From Tricholoma matsutake (lineage: Eukaryota > Basidiomycota > Agaricomycetes > Agaricales > Tricholomataceae), in NCBI GenBank assembly GCA_026075535.2, contig AP026540.1, positions 7,440,001 through 7,504,000 on the forward strand: a DNA stretch of 64,000 nt, given 5' to 3'. The first letter of the stretch is position 1. Each line of letters begins with the position of its first letter. Shown in pieces: positions 1 to 12,124 of the stretch. The translations under genes and the position numbers were made by a program. The notes beneath the pieces were generated by a model that saw only the letters and a program-made list of their open reading frames with translations, was not told where the DNA came from and ran no database searches.

Positions 1-1408
1 CCATGAAATCTTTGAACCGATACCACATGTGAACCAACTGCCAACAGACGTCCAAGCATGGATAAAGTTGAAAAATGCCAAAGAGACAATCAAAACATGT
101 ACATACCAATGTCCACACAAGTTCCGTGAGGCATGGGGTATCTTAATCCAGAAACACCTTGATGCAGGATGTATATGACCATCAGCATTGTCATGGGCAT
201 CGCCTGCATTCATCATTCCCAAAGCCGATCCAACTGTCCTACCATGCTGGGTAAATGACTACTGTCAACTGAACTCAAACACTGTCATAGACTCTCACCC
301 ACTACCCCGGGTAGACGACATCCTGAATGACTGTGCCAAAGGAAAAATCTGGGCAACAATAGACATGACAGACAGTTTCTTCCAAACAAAGATGCATCCC
401 GATGACATACCGTTAACTGCAGTATCAACACCATTTGGTCTGTATGAATGGCTGGTAATGCCAATGGGACTTTGTAACGCACCTGCCATTCACCAATGCA
501 GGGTAGCCATGGCGCTATGTGAGTACATTGGCAAGATCTGCCATGTCTACTTAGACGACATCATTGTGTGGTCAAACTCAATTGAGGAACACCACTGTAA
601 TGTACACATTATTCTCACCGCTCTCCACAATGCCCACCTGTACTGCAACCCCAAAAAGACATGACTGTATTGCTCATCGATCGACTTCCTCAGTCATCAC
701 ATCTCCACGAGAGGGATTGAGGCTGACTCACAAAAAGTAGACCGCATTCTAGCATGGCTGCGACCATGTTCTGCCACTGATGTGCGCTGTTTCCTCGGCC
801 TTGTGCAATACCTTGCATCATTCCTACCCAACCTCGCACAACACACTGCAGTCCTCACACCACTAACAATGGCCGAAGCAACCCGTGCATTCCCTGCATG
901 GACTGCAGAACACCAATTCACATTCGAAGCCATGAAAGCCATAGTCATCAGCCACGACTGCTTAACAACCATTGACCACTCTGATCCCACTGGCAGAATC
1001 TTTGTGACCACTGATGTGAGCAATTTTTGGTCAGGCACTGTCCTTTCATTTGGTAAAACATGGGAAACAGCTCATCCCATAGCATTTGACTCAATGACAT
1101 TCAAAGGAGCTGAGCTGAACTACCCAGTGCATGAGAAAGAAATGTTAGCAATTATAAGGGCCTTGCAGAAATGGCACATGGATCTGGTGGGATCATCATT
1201 CACAATTTTCACCGATCACAAAACCCTCGAAAACTTCAACACACAGCCTGACTTGTCACAACGTCAGGCCCGCTGGATGGAATTTATGTCACAATTTGAT
1301 GTGAAGATCATTTGCATCAAAGGAGAAGACAATACAGGTGCAGATGCCTTGTCCTGCCTCCCTGTCACACTTGCCAGCTCCAGTGAAGCTGCTATCCATA
1401 CTGCCTGA
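1..1408 (+). pseudogene. gypsy pol fragment: reverse transcriptase and RNase H
   Basis: One frame is readable from the left edge to 1408, with TGA stops at about 176 and 662. Visible motifs are the RT entry region (WASPAFIIPK), the RT active site YLDDIIVWS at about 549-575, and the RNase H segment with VTTDVSN, EKEMLAI, FTDHKTLE and ADALSCLP before the stop at 1406. RNase H residues look partly preserved, but the frame is interrupted, so no functional protein is expected. It continues in the same frame into the integrase part (separate entry). Confidence 0.88.
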
Positions 1409-1543
1409 TTGCCTTATGAATTCTACACTGACAATGATGATGCCGACATGAATACCATTAACACCGTACTGCCCACAACACATGCTTGCCCACTCCTCTC
1501 TGCACACATGCTAGCTGAAACAGACATTGCAACTACATAAGCT

Positions 1544-2973
1544 GTGACAGCCGTGCTTTCAATATCCCTAGACCCACAACTACAGGCAGCTATCACTGAG
1601 GGGTACAACAGTGACTCATGGTGCAAGAAGCTATGCAGCGCAGTGGCAGGAATGCCGTCAGTGCATGAAGAAAATAACCTATTGTTCATTGGAGACCGCC
1701 TTGTGATCCCTGACACCAGCAACGTTCGTGAATCCTTGTTCTGCCTGGCACATGACTCACTTGGCCATTTCAGATTTGAAAAGTCATACAGTTCACTGAG
1801 GAACTCTTACTATTGGCCAAACATGCAAAGGGATTTAGAATCCGTGTATGTACCAAGCTGTTCAGAGTGTCAATGAAACAAATCTCAAACTACCCAGCCA
1901 GGAGGACTACTACACCCATTGCCAATACCTGACCAATGAGGGGATTCTGTTGCTATGGATTTCATTGGTCCGCTACAGATTGTCACCACACAAACAGATA
2001 TCACCGCCCCCGACCTCGCTGCCATCTTCTTCGACTGTTGGTACTGCGAGAATGGATTGCCACTGGATATCATATCTGATCGAGATAAGCTTTTCATGTC
2101 AAAATTCTGGACCACATTGCACAAACTGACTGGTGTAAAGCTAAAGATGTCGTCAGCTTATCATCCACAAACTGATGGAGCAAGTGAAAGGACAAATAAA
2201 ACTGTTAACCAAGCCCTCCGCTACCACGTCACTCAGAATCAGAAAGGCTGGGCTTGAGCACTACCATGTGTGCATTTCAATCTCATGAACACTGTCAACA
2301 AGTCAACCAGGTTCTCGCCTTTCCAACTATGGCTAGGATGAAGCCCATGACTAATTCCCCCTTTAATCACACCAATTGTACCAACAACACCCGAAGAGCA
2401 GCGGGCACGCGAACTAATCGAGAAACTGCAACAGGACATCTTCGAAGCTCAAGACAACCTCCTCAAGGCAAAAATATCTCAGGCATCTTATGCCAACTTA
2501 TCTCGCAACGATGACCTCAAGCTCGACATCAGGGATCGTGTTATGTTATCCATGAAGAACAGGCACCAACAATACATGGCTAAAGGTCAGAAAAGAGTCG
2601 CTAAATTTATGCCTAGGTTTGACAGCCCATACCCATTGCGGACACCAACCATGAAGCTTCCACTGTAACCCTCGACTTACCTCGCAACTCCAACATATAC
2701 CCAACATTTCACACCGCGGAAGTTGTCCCCTTCAACAAAAATGACAGACAACTTTTCCTGTCACACAAACTAACCTGCCCCAGTGTGATCATCACAGAAG
2801 ATGGCATGCAAGAATACTATGTTGAGAAGATCATTGACGCTCGAAAGCATGGACAAGGAATGCAATATCTCATTTGGTGGCTCGGTTATGGACCCAAAGA
2901 GGACAAATGGCTCCCTGGATCCGAACTCACAGACAATGCTGCACTCGACGACTGGCTGGCAGGAAATCAGTGA
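1544..2973 (+). pseudogene. gypsy pol fragment: integrase and chromodomain
   Basis: Integrase and tail of the same gypsy element. The zinc-binding HHCC part runs to the Cys-x-x-Cys at about 1858-1872, followed by TGA. The catalytic core carries MDFIGP, SDRDKLF and HPQTDGASERTNK, so second Asp and Glu are present. The stretch between the first Asp and WYCENGLPLD is shorter than in related elements, suggesting an internal deletion of about 20 codons. Further TGA stops lie at about 1937, 2255, 2338 and 2350. A frame change leads to the chromodomain at 2785-2973 (EYYVEKIIDARK, LIWWLGYGPKEDKWLP), typical for chromatin-targeted integration. Confidence 0.87.
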
Positions 2974-3140
2974 GGGTCATGTACAGTTCACCTTCATCAT
3001 GTCCCTGCCGCTGGTAGCTTTTCCCTGTGGGGTTTTTGATGCACCCAACAAGCAGTTTTTTCTTCTTCTCAAACTTACATTTACTCACTTTCCTTACTCT
3101 GGTTGCTGGCTGATGTTGTGGAATTTTTCAGAGGGGAGGG

Positions 3141-3214
3141 TGTAATCCTGGTGATTACTCATACATTGCTCATATTTATGCACCTGTCAACATTCCCCCA
3201 TATATACCTACAAC
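3141..3214 (+). repeat. Truncated 3' LTR of the gypsy remnant
   Basis: After a purine-rich tract (agaggggaggg) the sequence begins TGTAATCCTGGTGATTAC, as expected for an LTR start, and contains catatatacc, a TATA-like motif, near 3209. The LTR ends abruptly where DIRS-like coding sequence starts. No matching partner LTR is in the window, so the call rests on position and the PPT/TG structure. The exact right end is approximate. Confidence 0.6.
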
Positions 3215-3397
3215 AAGGAGGATCATCCACACGACTCGCTGTCACAGACCGTCCCAGAGAACGAACTTCTGAATCTTGTAGATGTTTCAACTCCGCCGAA
3301 GGATGCCGTCGCACAACCAGCACTTGCAGATACTGTCACACCTGTCTCAAATGTAAACAATCAGGACATGGCCAAAGTAGCTGCACTCAGCAGAATT
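3215..3397 (+). pseudogene. gag-like Cys/His motif of the DIRS-like element
   Basis: The translated frame ends with a run of Cys and His (CRCFNSAEGC, then CRYCHTCLKCKQSGHGQSSC) and then a stop at 3397. Similar CCCH/CCHC-like motifs precede RT in Agaricomycete DIRS-like elements. The N-terminal part is absent and the next conserved block is in another frame at about 3368, so this is a broken fragment. The assignment rests on motif and position only. Confidence 0.6.
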
Positions 3398-5248
3398 GAA
3401 GTAGCTTACGGGATGCGACCTAAGTATCTCCGTTACAACCTGTGGAGCAGCGAGGAGGAAGCAAACTTTGGGAACACATCTGCTCCGCCAAGTCTTGTAG
3501 ACTGGACTGAATATGCTAAGCCGCTGCCTAGCATTCCTGACAAAGAATTTGCTAACGTTGATGCTATGAAAACTATCAGAGAAAATCCACACCTTTTCAA
3601 AATTGTTACGCCAATCAATATAGATCAATTCGAAGAATTACTCATCACCCATCCCAATCACCCATTTGTCAATTCGGTCTGTAGAGGTCTACATGAAGGT
3701 TTCTGGCCATGGGCAGATATGCATTACAACACATATCCAAGCATGGTAGATGAAGCTCTTGGGATGCCGCAAAAGAAGGAGGAAGTGGATTTCTTGTGAA
3801 AGCAAAGGGATCACGAGCGCTCAAAGGGGAGATTCTCTGGATAATTCGGTCGAGGTCTCCTCCCGGGCATGCATGCCTCACCCATCCATGTGGTACCGAA
3901 ACCTCACTCCACGAAGCTTCGAATGGTAATTAATCAAAGTGCAGGACTTTACTCGCCGAACTCAATGATCAAACACAACGATGTCAAGGGTTTCCCCTTG
4001 TGACACCTCGGTGAAGGCCTACTCGCACGACACAGAAATAAACCAAATCAGTCATTCGTACTCTACAAATCAGATGTCGCAGAAGCCTACCGTTTACTAC
4101 CCATGCACCCACTCTGGCAAATCAAACAAGTAATCACAATCGACGGAGAATGGGACTTGGACTGGAATAACTGCTTTGGAGGATGTGGATCAGCAGGAAT
4201 CTATATTTCCTTTGACAGACTTGTAACGTGGATTGGCAAGAACATAAGATTGATCATCGATCTCTGGACTTACATGGACGATTTGTTCGGGATCGACGAA
4301 GAGGGAAATGTTGTATGGTACCCTTGTTATGAGAAGTACATGCCGAGAAACCAGGTCAAACTTCTGTCCCTATGGGACGAACTGGGGATCCCTCATGAAG
4401 TGCATAAACAGCTGTCTGGAGGGAAGTTGCCAATCATCGGAATCGAGATAAACACCAACAACCTAACTTTCACACTTCCCAAGCAAGCTTTAGATGACCT
4501 CCTACATGAACTTGAAGATTTCACAGCAAAACCAGTGAAGAAGAAGGGAGCTTCATGGACTCTACAAAGATGGCAAAGACTGGCTGGATGGATGAACTGG
4601 AGTTTCAACATCTTCCCAATGGTTCGACCCGCACTCAACAATTTCTATCCTAAAATCGCGGGGAAAGATCAATCCCTAATGAAAATTTGGGTCAACAACA
4701 AGGTGAGGTCAGACTTGCAATGGGCGATGGATCACCTCCGAAATTCAATGGGAGTTAAATTGTTATCCTCAGTCTCCTGGAACATAGATGACGCTGATGA
4801 AATTGTTTTCTGTGATGCATGTATGCAGGGAATGGGTTTCTGGTTCCCCAACCATCGACAAGGTTTTTACTCACCTGTCACTCCTTCACTGCTGGGCGAA
4901 ATGATCTTCTTCTATGAAGCAGTTGCTGCGACCAGTGCGATCAACAACTTATGACAAAGAGAACATGGCTTGAAGATCGTACTATATACTGACAGTTTGA
5001 ATACCATCGACATTTTCAATTCACTATGCTGCTCATCCACTTTCAATCCATTACTTCTTTTTTGCATCGACACTTGCACCAACAACAAATTTGACTTACG
5101 AGTACTGCATGTTCCAGGTGTGGAAAATGAAGTGGCAGACGCAATTTCCCGGCGTAATTTTGGGAGGGCACTGAAGCTGGTGCCTGACTTACAGCTTTCA
5201 ATGTTTCAACCCCCACACTGTGCAATGCTGGGGGCAGCCAAAAAATGA
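3368..5248 (+). pseudogene. DIRS-like reverse transcriptase and RNase H
   Basis: The region 3368-3799 carries an N-terminal RT block with HPNHPFVNSVCRGLHEGFW, followed by a decayed stretch with several TGA codons. From about 4060 the RT core is readable: KSDVAEAYRLLPMHPLWQIK (first catalytic Asp) and TYMDDLFG (YMDD-type active site) at about 4270. An RNase H-like domain follows (FCDACMQGMGFW, LYTDSLNTI, ENEVADAISR), interrupted by TGA at about 4952. It ends just before the recombinase frame. It is clearly dead, but family membership is firm. Confidence 0.82.
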
Positions 5249-6211
5249 TCTCGTCGCATGTACATGCCAGGCAACCAATATGGGAACCATGGACGCGTGA
5301 GCGCCTTGTTCGGGAGCGAGCAATCGCTCTAGGGCAGGCAATAGATGTCAGTACATGGAAAAATTATGGATCCATTCTAAACTCCTATCTTTCTTTCATC
5401 TGCATGCACAACATGTCGGTCGAACCCACTCTAGATACGCTCAGCCTTTTCACTGTCTTTATGTCACACCACATCAAACCGAATTCCATCGACACTTACC
5501 TTTCCAGCATTTGCCAACAACTCGAGCCCTATTTTCCTTATGTTCGCAAGGCCAGAAAATCATGACTCGTTCACCACACTCTGCAAGGTTGTAAGCATCT
5601 AAGGGGGACTCCAACTTCACGCAAACGAGCCCTCACTATTGAAGACCTGAACACAGTGTGTGTCTCTTATTCTGAAAACCCAAACCACGATGACCTCCTT
5701 TTCTGCACCCAGCTCTGTATAGGCTTCTTCGCCCTCATGCAACTAGGAGAACTGACCTGGCCTGAGGATAAGGATCTCAGAGACCCCAGGAAACTCACTA
5801 AGCAGAGCTCAGTCATCATCAATGACACCTTCCTCCAGTTTTTCTTGCCCGGCCACAAGGCCGACAAGTTCTTCAAGGGGAACACCATCATCGTATGCCC
5901 AAACCCCTTTCCTTGCAACCCAATGGTGTTATTCAAATCTTACTTGCAATCCCGCAATCACCTTTTTCCCCTTGTCATTTCCTTTATGGCTGATGGCGAA
6001 TGGCACAGTTCCGACATGCTCTTTCTTCATGCGTCATCTTTGCCTCAAGGACGTTGGTGGACAATCAATGAGGGCAGGAGGTGCAACCTCATTGGCAGAG
6101 AATGGAGTAGCGCCTCATATCATCCAAGGGATCAGTAGATGGGCATCGGACACTTGGCACATATACATACGAAAGCACCCTGTGTTGCTGCAGGCAATGC
6201 TTCACGCTTAA
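5245..6211 (+). pseudogene. Tyrosine recombinase of the DIRS-like element
   Basis: The N-terminal core-binding part (5245-5565; VSTWKNYGSILNSYLSF, SIDTYLSSICQQLEPYF) ends in TGA at 5563. The catalytic part resumes at 5590-5980 and, after a frameshift near 5980, runs to 6211. The C-terminal box SMRAGGATSLAENGVA and RWASDTWHIYIRK contains the expected Arg and the Tyr nucleophile. The first catalytic Arg, expected just before LGEL, reads Gln (MQLGEL), explained by CGA to CAA. Frameshift plus this loss argue against activity. Confidence 0.8.
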
Positions 6212-6376
6212 CAATGGACAGAACATGCTTGGACTGCTCCAAACACCACTTTCTTTCTCTCTTGGACATGTACTCGTATTCACGCTCCTCACATCGTACA
6301 CTCATCTTATTTTTTATTCTTTTTGGACAACTCCCAACCTTTCTACATACTTCCCCTTCTGAATTTATAGCCTTTA

Positions 6377-6497
6377 GGTGTACCTCGAGAATATGAAATG
6401 GATTGGGTGCCTCCAATGAGCCCTTTGGGTTATTGGGGTGCCGTTTGCCCTATTCATAACATGTCCATGAGAAACAAACAAATACCCTTGCTATTGG
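6377..6497 (+). repeat. Direct repeat flanking the copia insertion, left copy
   Basis: About 92 bp here (starting ggtgtacctcgagaata, ending aaatacccttgctattgg) recur at 12125-12216, on the other side of the copia element, with about 5 substitutions. This copy carries a 29-bp insertion after gattgggtgcctc. It may be the B1 copy of split direct repeats of the DIRS-like element. Between the two copies lie the end of the element and the inserted copia element. Confidence 0.7.
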
Positions 6498-6539
6498 TCG
6501 AGTTTAAAGCCCATTTACGCAAGTCCAATAGCAAGTGGT

Positions 6540-6777
6540 TGTTGGAATCACACCGTGAGTCCATAACGCTTTTGATGCATTTGATGTGTGTGCTATTTTA
6601 GCATTCCCTTTGATCCACGTGGTCAGCTCATGTTTAAGTTTCCCCTTGTCTCTCTTTTCCTTTGACACACATCCTTTTGTTATGCATTACATGTATATAT
6701 ATCTTCAGTAGTTTACTTTATCACCTCAGTCACTTATCCAGAGACTGAGTTGTTTATACTAGGATTCACTTTCTACA
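6540..6777 (+). repeat. 5' LTR of copia element 1
   Basis: Begins TGTTGGAATCACACC, ends CACTTTCTACA and contains acatgtatatatatc, a likely TATA region, at about 6690. It matches 11545-11780 along its length. The U5 side contains cagtcacttatccagagactgag, a short inverted motif also seen in the second copia family. Confidence 0.93.
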
Positions 6778-6788
6778 GGTTATGGGCC
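6778..6788 (+). other. Primer-binding site, half initiator tRNA-Met
   Basis: GGTTATGGGCC directly follows the LTR. It is the complement of the anticodon stem-loop of eukaryotic initiator tRNA-Met (GGCCCATAACC), not of a tRNA 3' end. This is how Drosophila copia is primed, by a cleaved 5' half-tRNA. The second copia element has the same 11 bases at the same place. Confidence 0.75.
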
Positions 6789-6987
6789 ATTCTCGTTGTC
6801 TTTGAACAACGGGAGAAAGTATCCTAGCCACTCGACATTCTGCTTTGTCATACCTTCTGATCCGTTTCCCCGATTGTTTTTGATCTCGGATCAATTCCTT
6901 TGTCTTTCACAGACCCAGCTGCTCTACCATTGCATCTCTCTCATCTCCCTTTGCACACTCATCGTCCACTGACCTCGGTTTTCTATC

Positions 6988-9900
6988 ATGGGTACCGATA
7001 CTGTTGATCCCCCATCCGTTTCCCCTATCAAACTTTCTGTGCAATATACTGGGGAGAAGCTCGACAAACTTAAATCGAATTACAAAGAATGGTGCGAGGA
7101 GATTATTATTGCTTTATCATTAAACGGCCTTTATGAGTATGTTATGGGCAGAATACCTGAGCCCACTTCTACCAAACTCTGAGCGCTTGCCAATTGGAAG
7201 GCAAATTCCCACCTCACATATGTGTTTATCACGTCCAGCATCTCTCTGTCTGAGCGTAAATTCCTGGACATTAAAGTAGGCCCTGATGTGAACTGGAAAA
7301 TTCTCCAGGACTGTCACCAGAAGGAAGGCCCCATTCAGCAGGTCCAGCTCTTACAACAAGTGCTTTCCATCCAGTGTACGAAGGACACACCACTCCCCGA
7401 GACGGCAGAAAAGATTTGTGCATTAATTGAACGTGCTTTTGCCATGGGTGATATACAGGCTGATCTTCTTTGTTGCATCGCTCTCCTTAATTCCCTTAGT
7501 GATAATTTTCCACATGCTCACTCCATTATTTCACGAGATATTGCTGCTTCTTCCCTCTCAGCTCCATATGGCTCAAAGGATATCAAATTATTTCTGGAGA
7601 ACAAACAATCAGTACTTGAGAATGATCAGCGTGGTGATTCCAAAAACCATGCCGCTTTTACCGCACAGTCCAAATCTTCCAAGCTCCCTAATGCACCAAT
7701 CTGTACCAATGCTAACTATGGGAAACTTGGCCACACGAAACAATATTGCATTAAACCTGGCGGTGGTATGGCTGGGAAATCACTCGAGGAGTCGATCGCT
7801 GCTCGCAGGGCTGCCCGTGAGAAGAAATCCTTACCGGCTGGCACTACAAAGGTTCCTATTACCGTGAAGGACATTAATGGTCGTGCCTTCACTGTCATGG
7901 TCAACCCCGATATTCCTACCCCACCTGCACTGGAATTTGCCAGGCTTGCTCATGACCTGCTGCCTTTAGACCCTTCAGATGCGCTGGAATATGAAGGATG
8001 GGTTGCTGTGGAGGAGGAGCTCAGCACTACAGTGGACTGGAAACACCATACATCACCCATCCCTGACAATGTGCTCACTGTGGAACCCCTTTCACAGACT
8101 TGTTGCTCATGCATCACCTTAGACGCTCTCCCCTTTATTATTGACTCTGGGGCTACAGTACATATATCCCCTGACAAGTCTGACTTCCTCACCTTACGAC
8201 CCATTTCACCTCACTCTGTCAGAGGTGTTGGTGGTTCATCTATTGATGCTGTCAGTGTTGGTGATATACAGCTAAGAATAGCCTGGGGTGCATCAATTAT
8301 TTTATGTAATGCCCTCTACATCCCAAAATTGGCAGTTCGGCTGATCTCAGTGGGCACGCTGGCCGACGACTCTAATGCTGTTGCACATTTTGACAGTAAC
8401 ACATGCTGGTTCACTGATAAATCCTCCAGGGCCTTCATAGCTCGTCGATTGTGCATATCTAGAAAGCTTTACATGCTCAACATTGCATCAGCCCAGGCTG
8501 ATCACGTGCTAACAGTTCACAAGACCCCTACTCTCGAGACATGGCATCGTCATCTGGGTCACACAAATTACCAGGCACTCTGGGATATGGCCAAGAAGGG
8601 CGCTTTCACTGGTGTGCCACTCGCTTCATTTCAAAAATTACCTAAATGCGATTCCTGTGTCCTTGGCAAGCAGACCAAGTCTCCAGTCCCCAAGAAACGT
8701 CAGGAGGGACCAGGCCATAAGGCGACAAGGAAGCTGGAAAAGGTGTGGGTGGATCTATCTGGACCACATTCAGTAACGTCGCATGCGGGGAACCGTTATA
8801 TCATGGATATAGTAGACGACTACACCTCATTCCCATGGTCTATACCATTGCAAAATAAAGATGATGCTTTCACGGAACTTAAAGCTTGGGAACTTGCCTG
8901 GGAGAACGAAACCGGCCTCAAAGTCGGGACCTATATCACCAATAACGGTGAACTTAAATCGCACAAAATGAAGGAGTGGTTGAAGACTCGTGGTATTGAT
9001 CAGCGTTTCATGGCACCTCACACCTTGGCTCACATAGGCCGTGTTGAGCGAATGCATAGGACGCTTATGGCTAAAGCACGCACTATGCGAATATATGCTG
9101 GTCTGCCAGCTTATTTGTGGGACGAGTTCTACCTCACAGCTGCCCACTTGCACGCCAAGACTACGACCCGTTCACTAGCAAGCCTAACACCTTGGGAATT
9201 ATGGTACAAGAGAAAACCTGATTATTCTTATCTTCAGGAGATAGGTTGCAGGGTGTTTGTGCTTATCCCAGGAAAGGATAATCCCAAGATACTTGAACGA
9301 TCCATCGAATGCATCTTGATAGGCTACAAGCCAAAATCAAAAGCATATCGCTGTTATAACCGCGCAATGCATAAGGTTCATATTTCATATCATGTCCGCT
9401 TTCTTGAGAGCCATGAAGGCTATTCACCACCTTCAATCGATGAATTAGGGGAGGATGATAATATTGGGTCCAGTGGTAGTCTACCCACATTCCTTGGTCC
9501 TATTTTACAGCAAGACAATGATGTTGAGTCTTCTCATGAATTCACTCTCCCTGATGTGCCCTCTAATAGTTTCATGACACCGCCACTGCCACCCATTGCC
9601 CAGCCTATTCGTCGATCTACCCATGTTCTAATACCCACAGACAAAAACCCCAATGGTGGCCCTGATATTACTAGAACAGTGGCTGCAGTGCAAGAATCCT
9701 TGGAGAGCGCTGCGCGTGTAAAGGAGGCACGGCGGGAGCGTCGGGCTGCTATTGTGGCTGCACGATCGGATCACATTATGGATCAATCCTCTGATCATGA
9801 TCGTGATGTCATGGAAGAACTCCAACAATCATTTCATAATCTTGATTTGGGCGATCAAGTGCATCAATTTCAGGCCCTGATCTCAGAAATGGTAGATTTT

Positions 9901-11501
9901 GATCCGGAGTCACTTCAATTTGAGGATGAGCTGAAAACATGGGATGAAGCCAGAAGATCTGTTGATGCAACACAATGGGAGCATGGATATCTGGAGGAAT
10001 TGAACTCATTGAAAGAAATGGGGGTATACAAACTAATACCTAGGTCAGAGGTTCCACTAGGGAAATGTATTAGGCGTGGGAGACCGATTTTCCACATTAA
10101 GTGCCATGAGGCGGGTACCCCTATTAGATGGAAGGTACACCTAGTCTTCAGAGGAAATGAACAAATTTATGGCAGGGACTACACCAAAACTACCTCACCG
10201 ACTGCGCGCATGGAATCATGGCAGATTCTCTTACACATAGCTGCCTCACTTGGCTGGGACGCACAACAGGTCGACATAAAGACAGCCTTTCTTTACGGCT
10301 TACTTCCGGACAATCAAATTCAATATATGCAGCAGCCTGCTGGTTTCGAGGAGCAGGGCAAGGAGGACTGGGTTTGGCAACTACAGCACGGCTTATATGG
10401 TATGAAACAGAGTGGGCGATTTGGAATCAGACCCTTAATGCGCAGATGCTAAATTGGGGATTCACCCGCCTCTCGTGCGAGTCCTGTATCTATTACCATA
10501 AAACTGACACTGGTACAATTATCGCTGCTGTCCATGTCGACGACTATTTAACCATTGCCGACTCCAAGGATGAAAACGAGCGCTTCAAGAACCAGATGCG
10601 CAAAGTATGGACTATCTCCGAATTGGGGACGGCACATTTTATTATGGGTATTGCTGTCTCATGGGACCGAGACATGCGTACTGTTGCACTTTCACAGACC
10701 GCTCTTATTGACAAAATAGTGGAACAGTTTGGTCAGAAAGAAGCACACCCCGTTTCTGCCCCATTGGACCCTGGTTCGAAACTACGGCGCTCCAATCTGC
10801 AATGTATGTCCCAGGATGCCAGGAACGCCCTGGCCAAGCTTCCCTACCGCTCTCTTGTCGGATGCTTATTGTACTTGGCAATATCTATGCATCCCGACAT
10901 TTCTTATGCAGTACAACAGCTCTCTCAATACCTTGATTCGTACTCCTTAGAACACTGGAGTGCTGCTATACAGCTAGTACGTTATCTAAAGGGAACTAGG
11001 GACTTGAAGCTTTATCTGGGTGGACAGAACCCCATTCTCCTGCATGCCTATAGTGACTCCGACTGGGCTAATTGCCATGACACTCATTGCAGCGTTGGGG
11101 GATACATGTGCTCTCTTGGCTCAGGTGCAGTGTCTTGGGCAGCATGTAAACAGAAGGTAGTGGCAGCTTCCACCTGTGAAGCAGAATACATAGCGGTGTT
11201 TGAGACCGCAAAGGAATGCGTCTGGTTGCGTACGCTACTACGCACTATTGATTTTCATCAAAACTCGCCTACTACCATCCTCTGTGACAACAACACTATG
11301 AAGACATTATCCGAGGACCCATTACTTCATTCACGTGTTAAGCACATCGACATCAAATATCATTTCCTACACGAGCGTGTACAGTCGGGCAACCTAGCTA
11401 TCACTTACATCCACACCCGTGACAATGTAGCCGACATGGTTACTAAAGCCCTGGAACCTAAACATTTTGCTGTCCTTCGTGCATCTCTTGGCCTTCGTTA
11501 G
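6988..11501 (+). pseudogene. copia gag-pol polyprotein (one stop, one frameshift)
   Basis: The frame starts at ATG 6988, is broken by TGA at 7180-7182, then is open from 7183 to about 10415. There a one-base deletion (compare GRIWNQ in the second element) moves the remainder to another frame, ending at 11501. Domains in order: gag; zinc knuckle with its second Cys changed to Tyr (near 7727); protease FIIDSGATVHIS; GAG_pre-integrase HLGH...CDSCVLGKQ; integrase core with D in MDIVDDYTSF, the second Asp changed to Asn (ITNNGELKS) and VERMHRTL; reverse transcriptase with intact AAVHVDDYL; RNase H with SDSDWANC and STCEAEYIA. It is only slightly decayed but non-functional. Confidence 0.93.
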
Positions 11502-11544
11502 TGGGATTCCATGCGAGGAGGAGTGTAATCACAGTGAGGAGGAG

Positions 11545-11780
11545 TGTTGGAATTGCACCGTGAGTCCATAACGCTTTCAATGTGTTTGATGTGTGTGCTA
11601 TTTTAGCATTCCTTTTGATCCGCGTGGTCGGCTCATGTTTAAGTTTCCCCTTGTCTCTTTTCCTTTGACACACATCCTTTTGTTATGCATTACACGTATA
11701 TATATCTTCAGTAGTTTACTTTATCACCTCAGTCACTTATCCAGAGACTGAGTTGTTTATACTAGGATTCACTTTCTACA
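11545..11780 (+). repeat. 3' LTR of copia element 1
   Basis: Begins TGTTGGAATTGCACC right after the purine tract and ends TTTCTACA before the target duplication gcggt. It matches the 5' LTR with scattered substitutions and a short deletion in the tctcttttcc region. Confidence 0.93.
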
Positions 11781-11785
11781 GCGGT

Positions 11786-12124
11786 ATACCATGGTGACGC
11801 TTACGCCTCTACTCTGCACCGTGTGCACGTGAGGACTCGCGCTTGAGTCTTCTTCAGCGCCGCGTGCTCGAGAGTTCACGCTGAACTCTTTTTTTCCATC
11901 GCTTGGACTCACATGACGCTTCACCTCCTATTCCTAGTGAGAAGTGTGAATCGCGGAGTTTCATTGTCTCAGACTCTCTCTGCCTCTCACACTCTCCTAG
12001 GTAAAGGTTTTATCTTATTACTCTCTCTCTCTGACTCTCACACTCTTGTAGCATCATTCTCTGTGATCTTCAGATCGTGTATTTTTGTTCTCCCACCAGT
12101 CCCACCACTAGTTCACTTATGTAC
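11786..12124. other. Non-coding segment right of copia 1
   Basis: No protein-coding evidence. It contains two imperfect CT-rich repeats (ctctctctgcctctcacactc near 11976 and ctctctctctgactctcacac near 12025), each followed by a ctag/gtag word. By position it is probably the terminal region of the DIRS-like element displaced by the copia insertion (inference). Confidence 0.4.

Larger units (their letters stand above)
1..3214 (+). mobile_element. Degenerate Ty3/gypsy chromovirus, 3' part
   Basis: Remnant of an LTR retrotransposon that enters from the left edge of the window. The order reverse transcriptase, RNase H, zinc-binding integrase, integrase core, C-terminal chromodomain is that of a Ty3/gypsy chromovirus. 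It is followed by a purine-rich tract (about 3130-3140) and the start of a 3' LTR at 3141 that is cut off where a DIRS-like element begins. Most of the pol reading frame stays in one frame, but it is broken by many stops, nearly all TGA, so the copy is dead. The 5' LTR and gag lie outside the window. Confidence 0.9.
3215..6539 (+). mobile_element. DIRS-like (tyrosine recombinase) retrotransposon, 5'-truncated
   Basis: A retroelement with the order Cys/His-rich gag-like motif, reverse transcriptase, RNase H, tyrosine recombinase and no DDE integrase: the DIRS-order plan (DIRS or Ngaro-like). It abuts the truncated gypsy LTR on the left, so its own left terminal repeat is missing. On the right, a repeat at 6377-6497 reappears at 12125-12216 beyond a copia insertion, which fits a B1/B2 split direct repeat of a Ngaro-type end, but this is inference. 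Several stops and at least one frameshift make it inactive. Confidence 0.8.
6540..11780 (+). mobile_element. Ty1/copia retrotransposon 1
   Basis: Complete element: 238-bp and 236-bp LTRs (TGTTGG...CTACA), primer-binding site, one gag-pol reading frame and a purine tract (agtgaggaggag) before the 3' LTR. The flanks read gtggt at 6535-6539 and gcggt at 11781-11785, a 5-bp target duplication with one difference. The LTRs differ at roughly a dozen positions, so the insertion is not recent. It lies in the 3' part of the DIRS-like element. A related but distinct copia element is at 56586-61963. Confidence 0.95.

Noticed and set aside
6640..6700. Possible tRNA-like or ncRNA gene in the copia LTR and other T-rich stretches
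   Set aside because: No B-box (GGTTCGANTCC) or cloverleaf could be found; no tRNA was recognised anywhere in the window.
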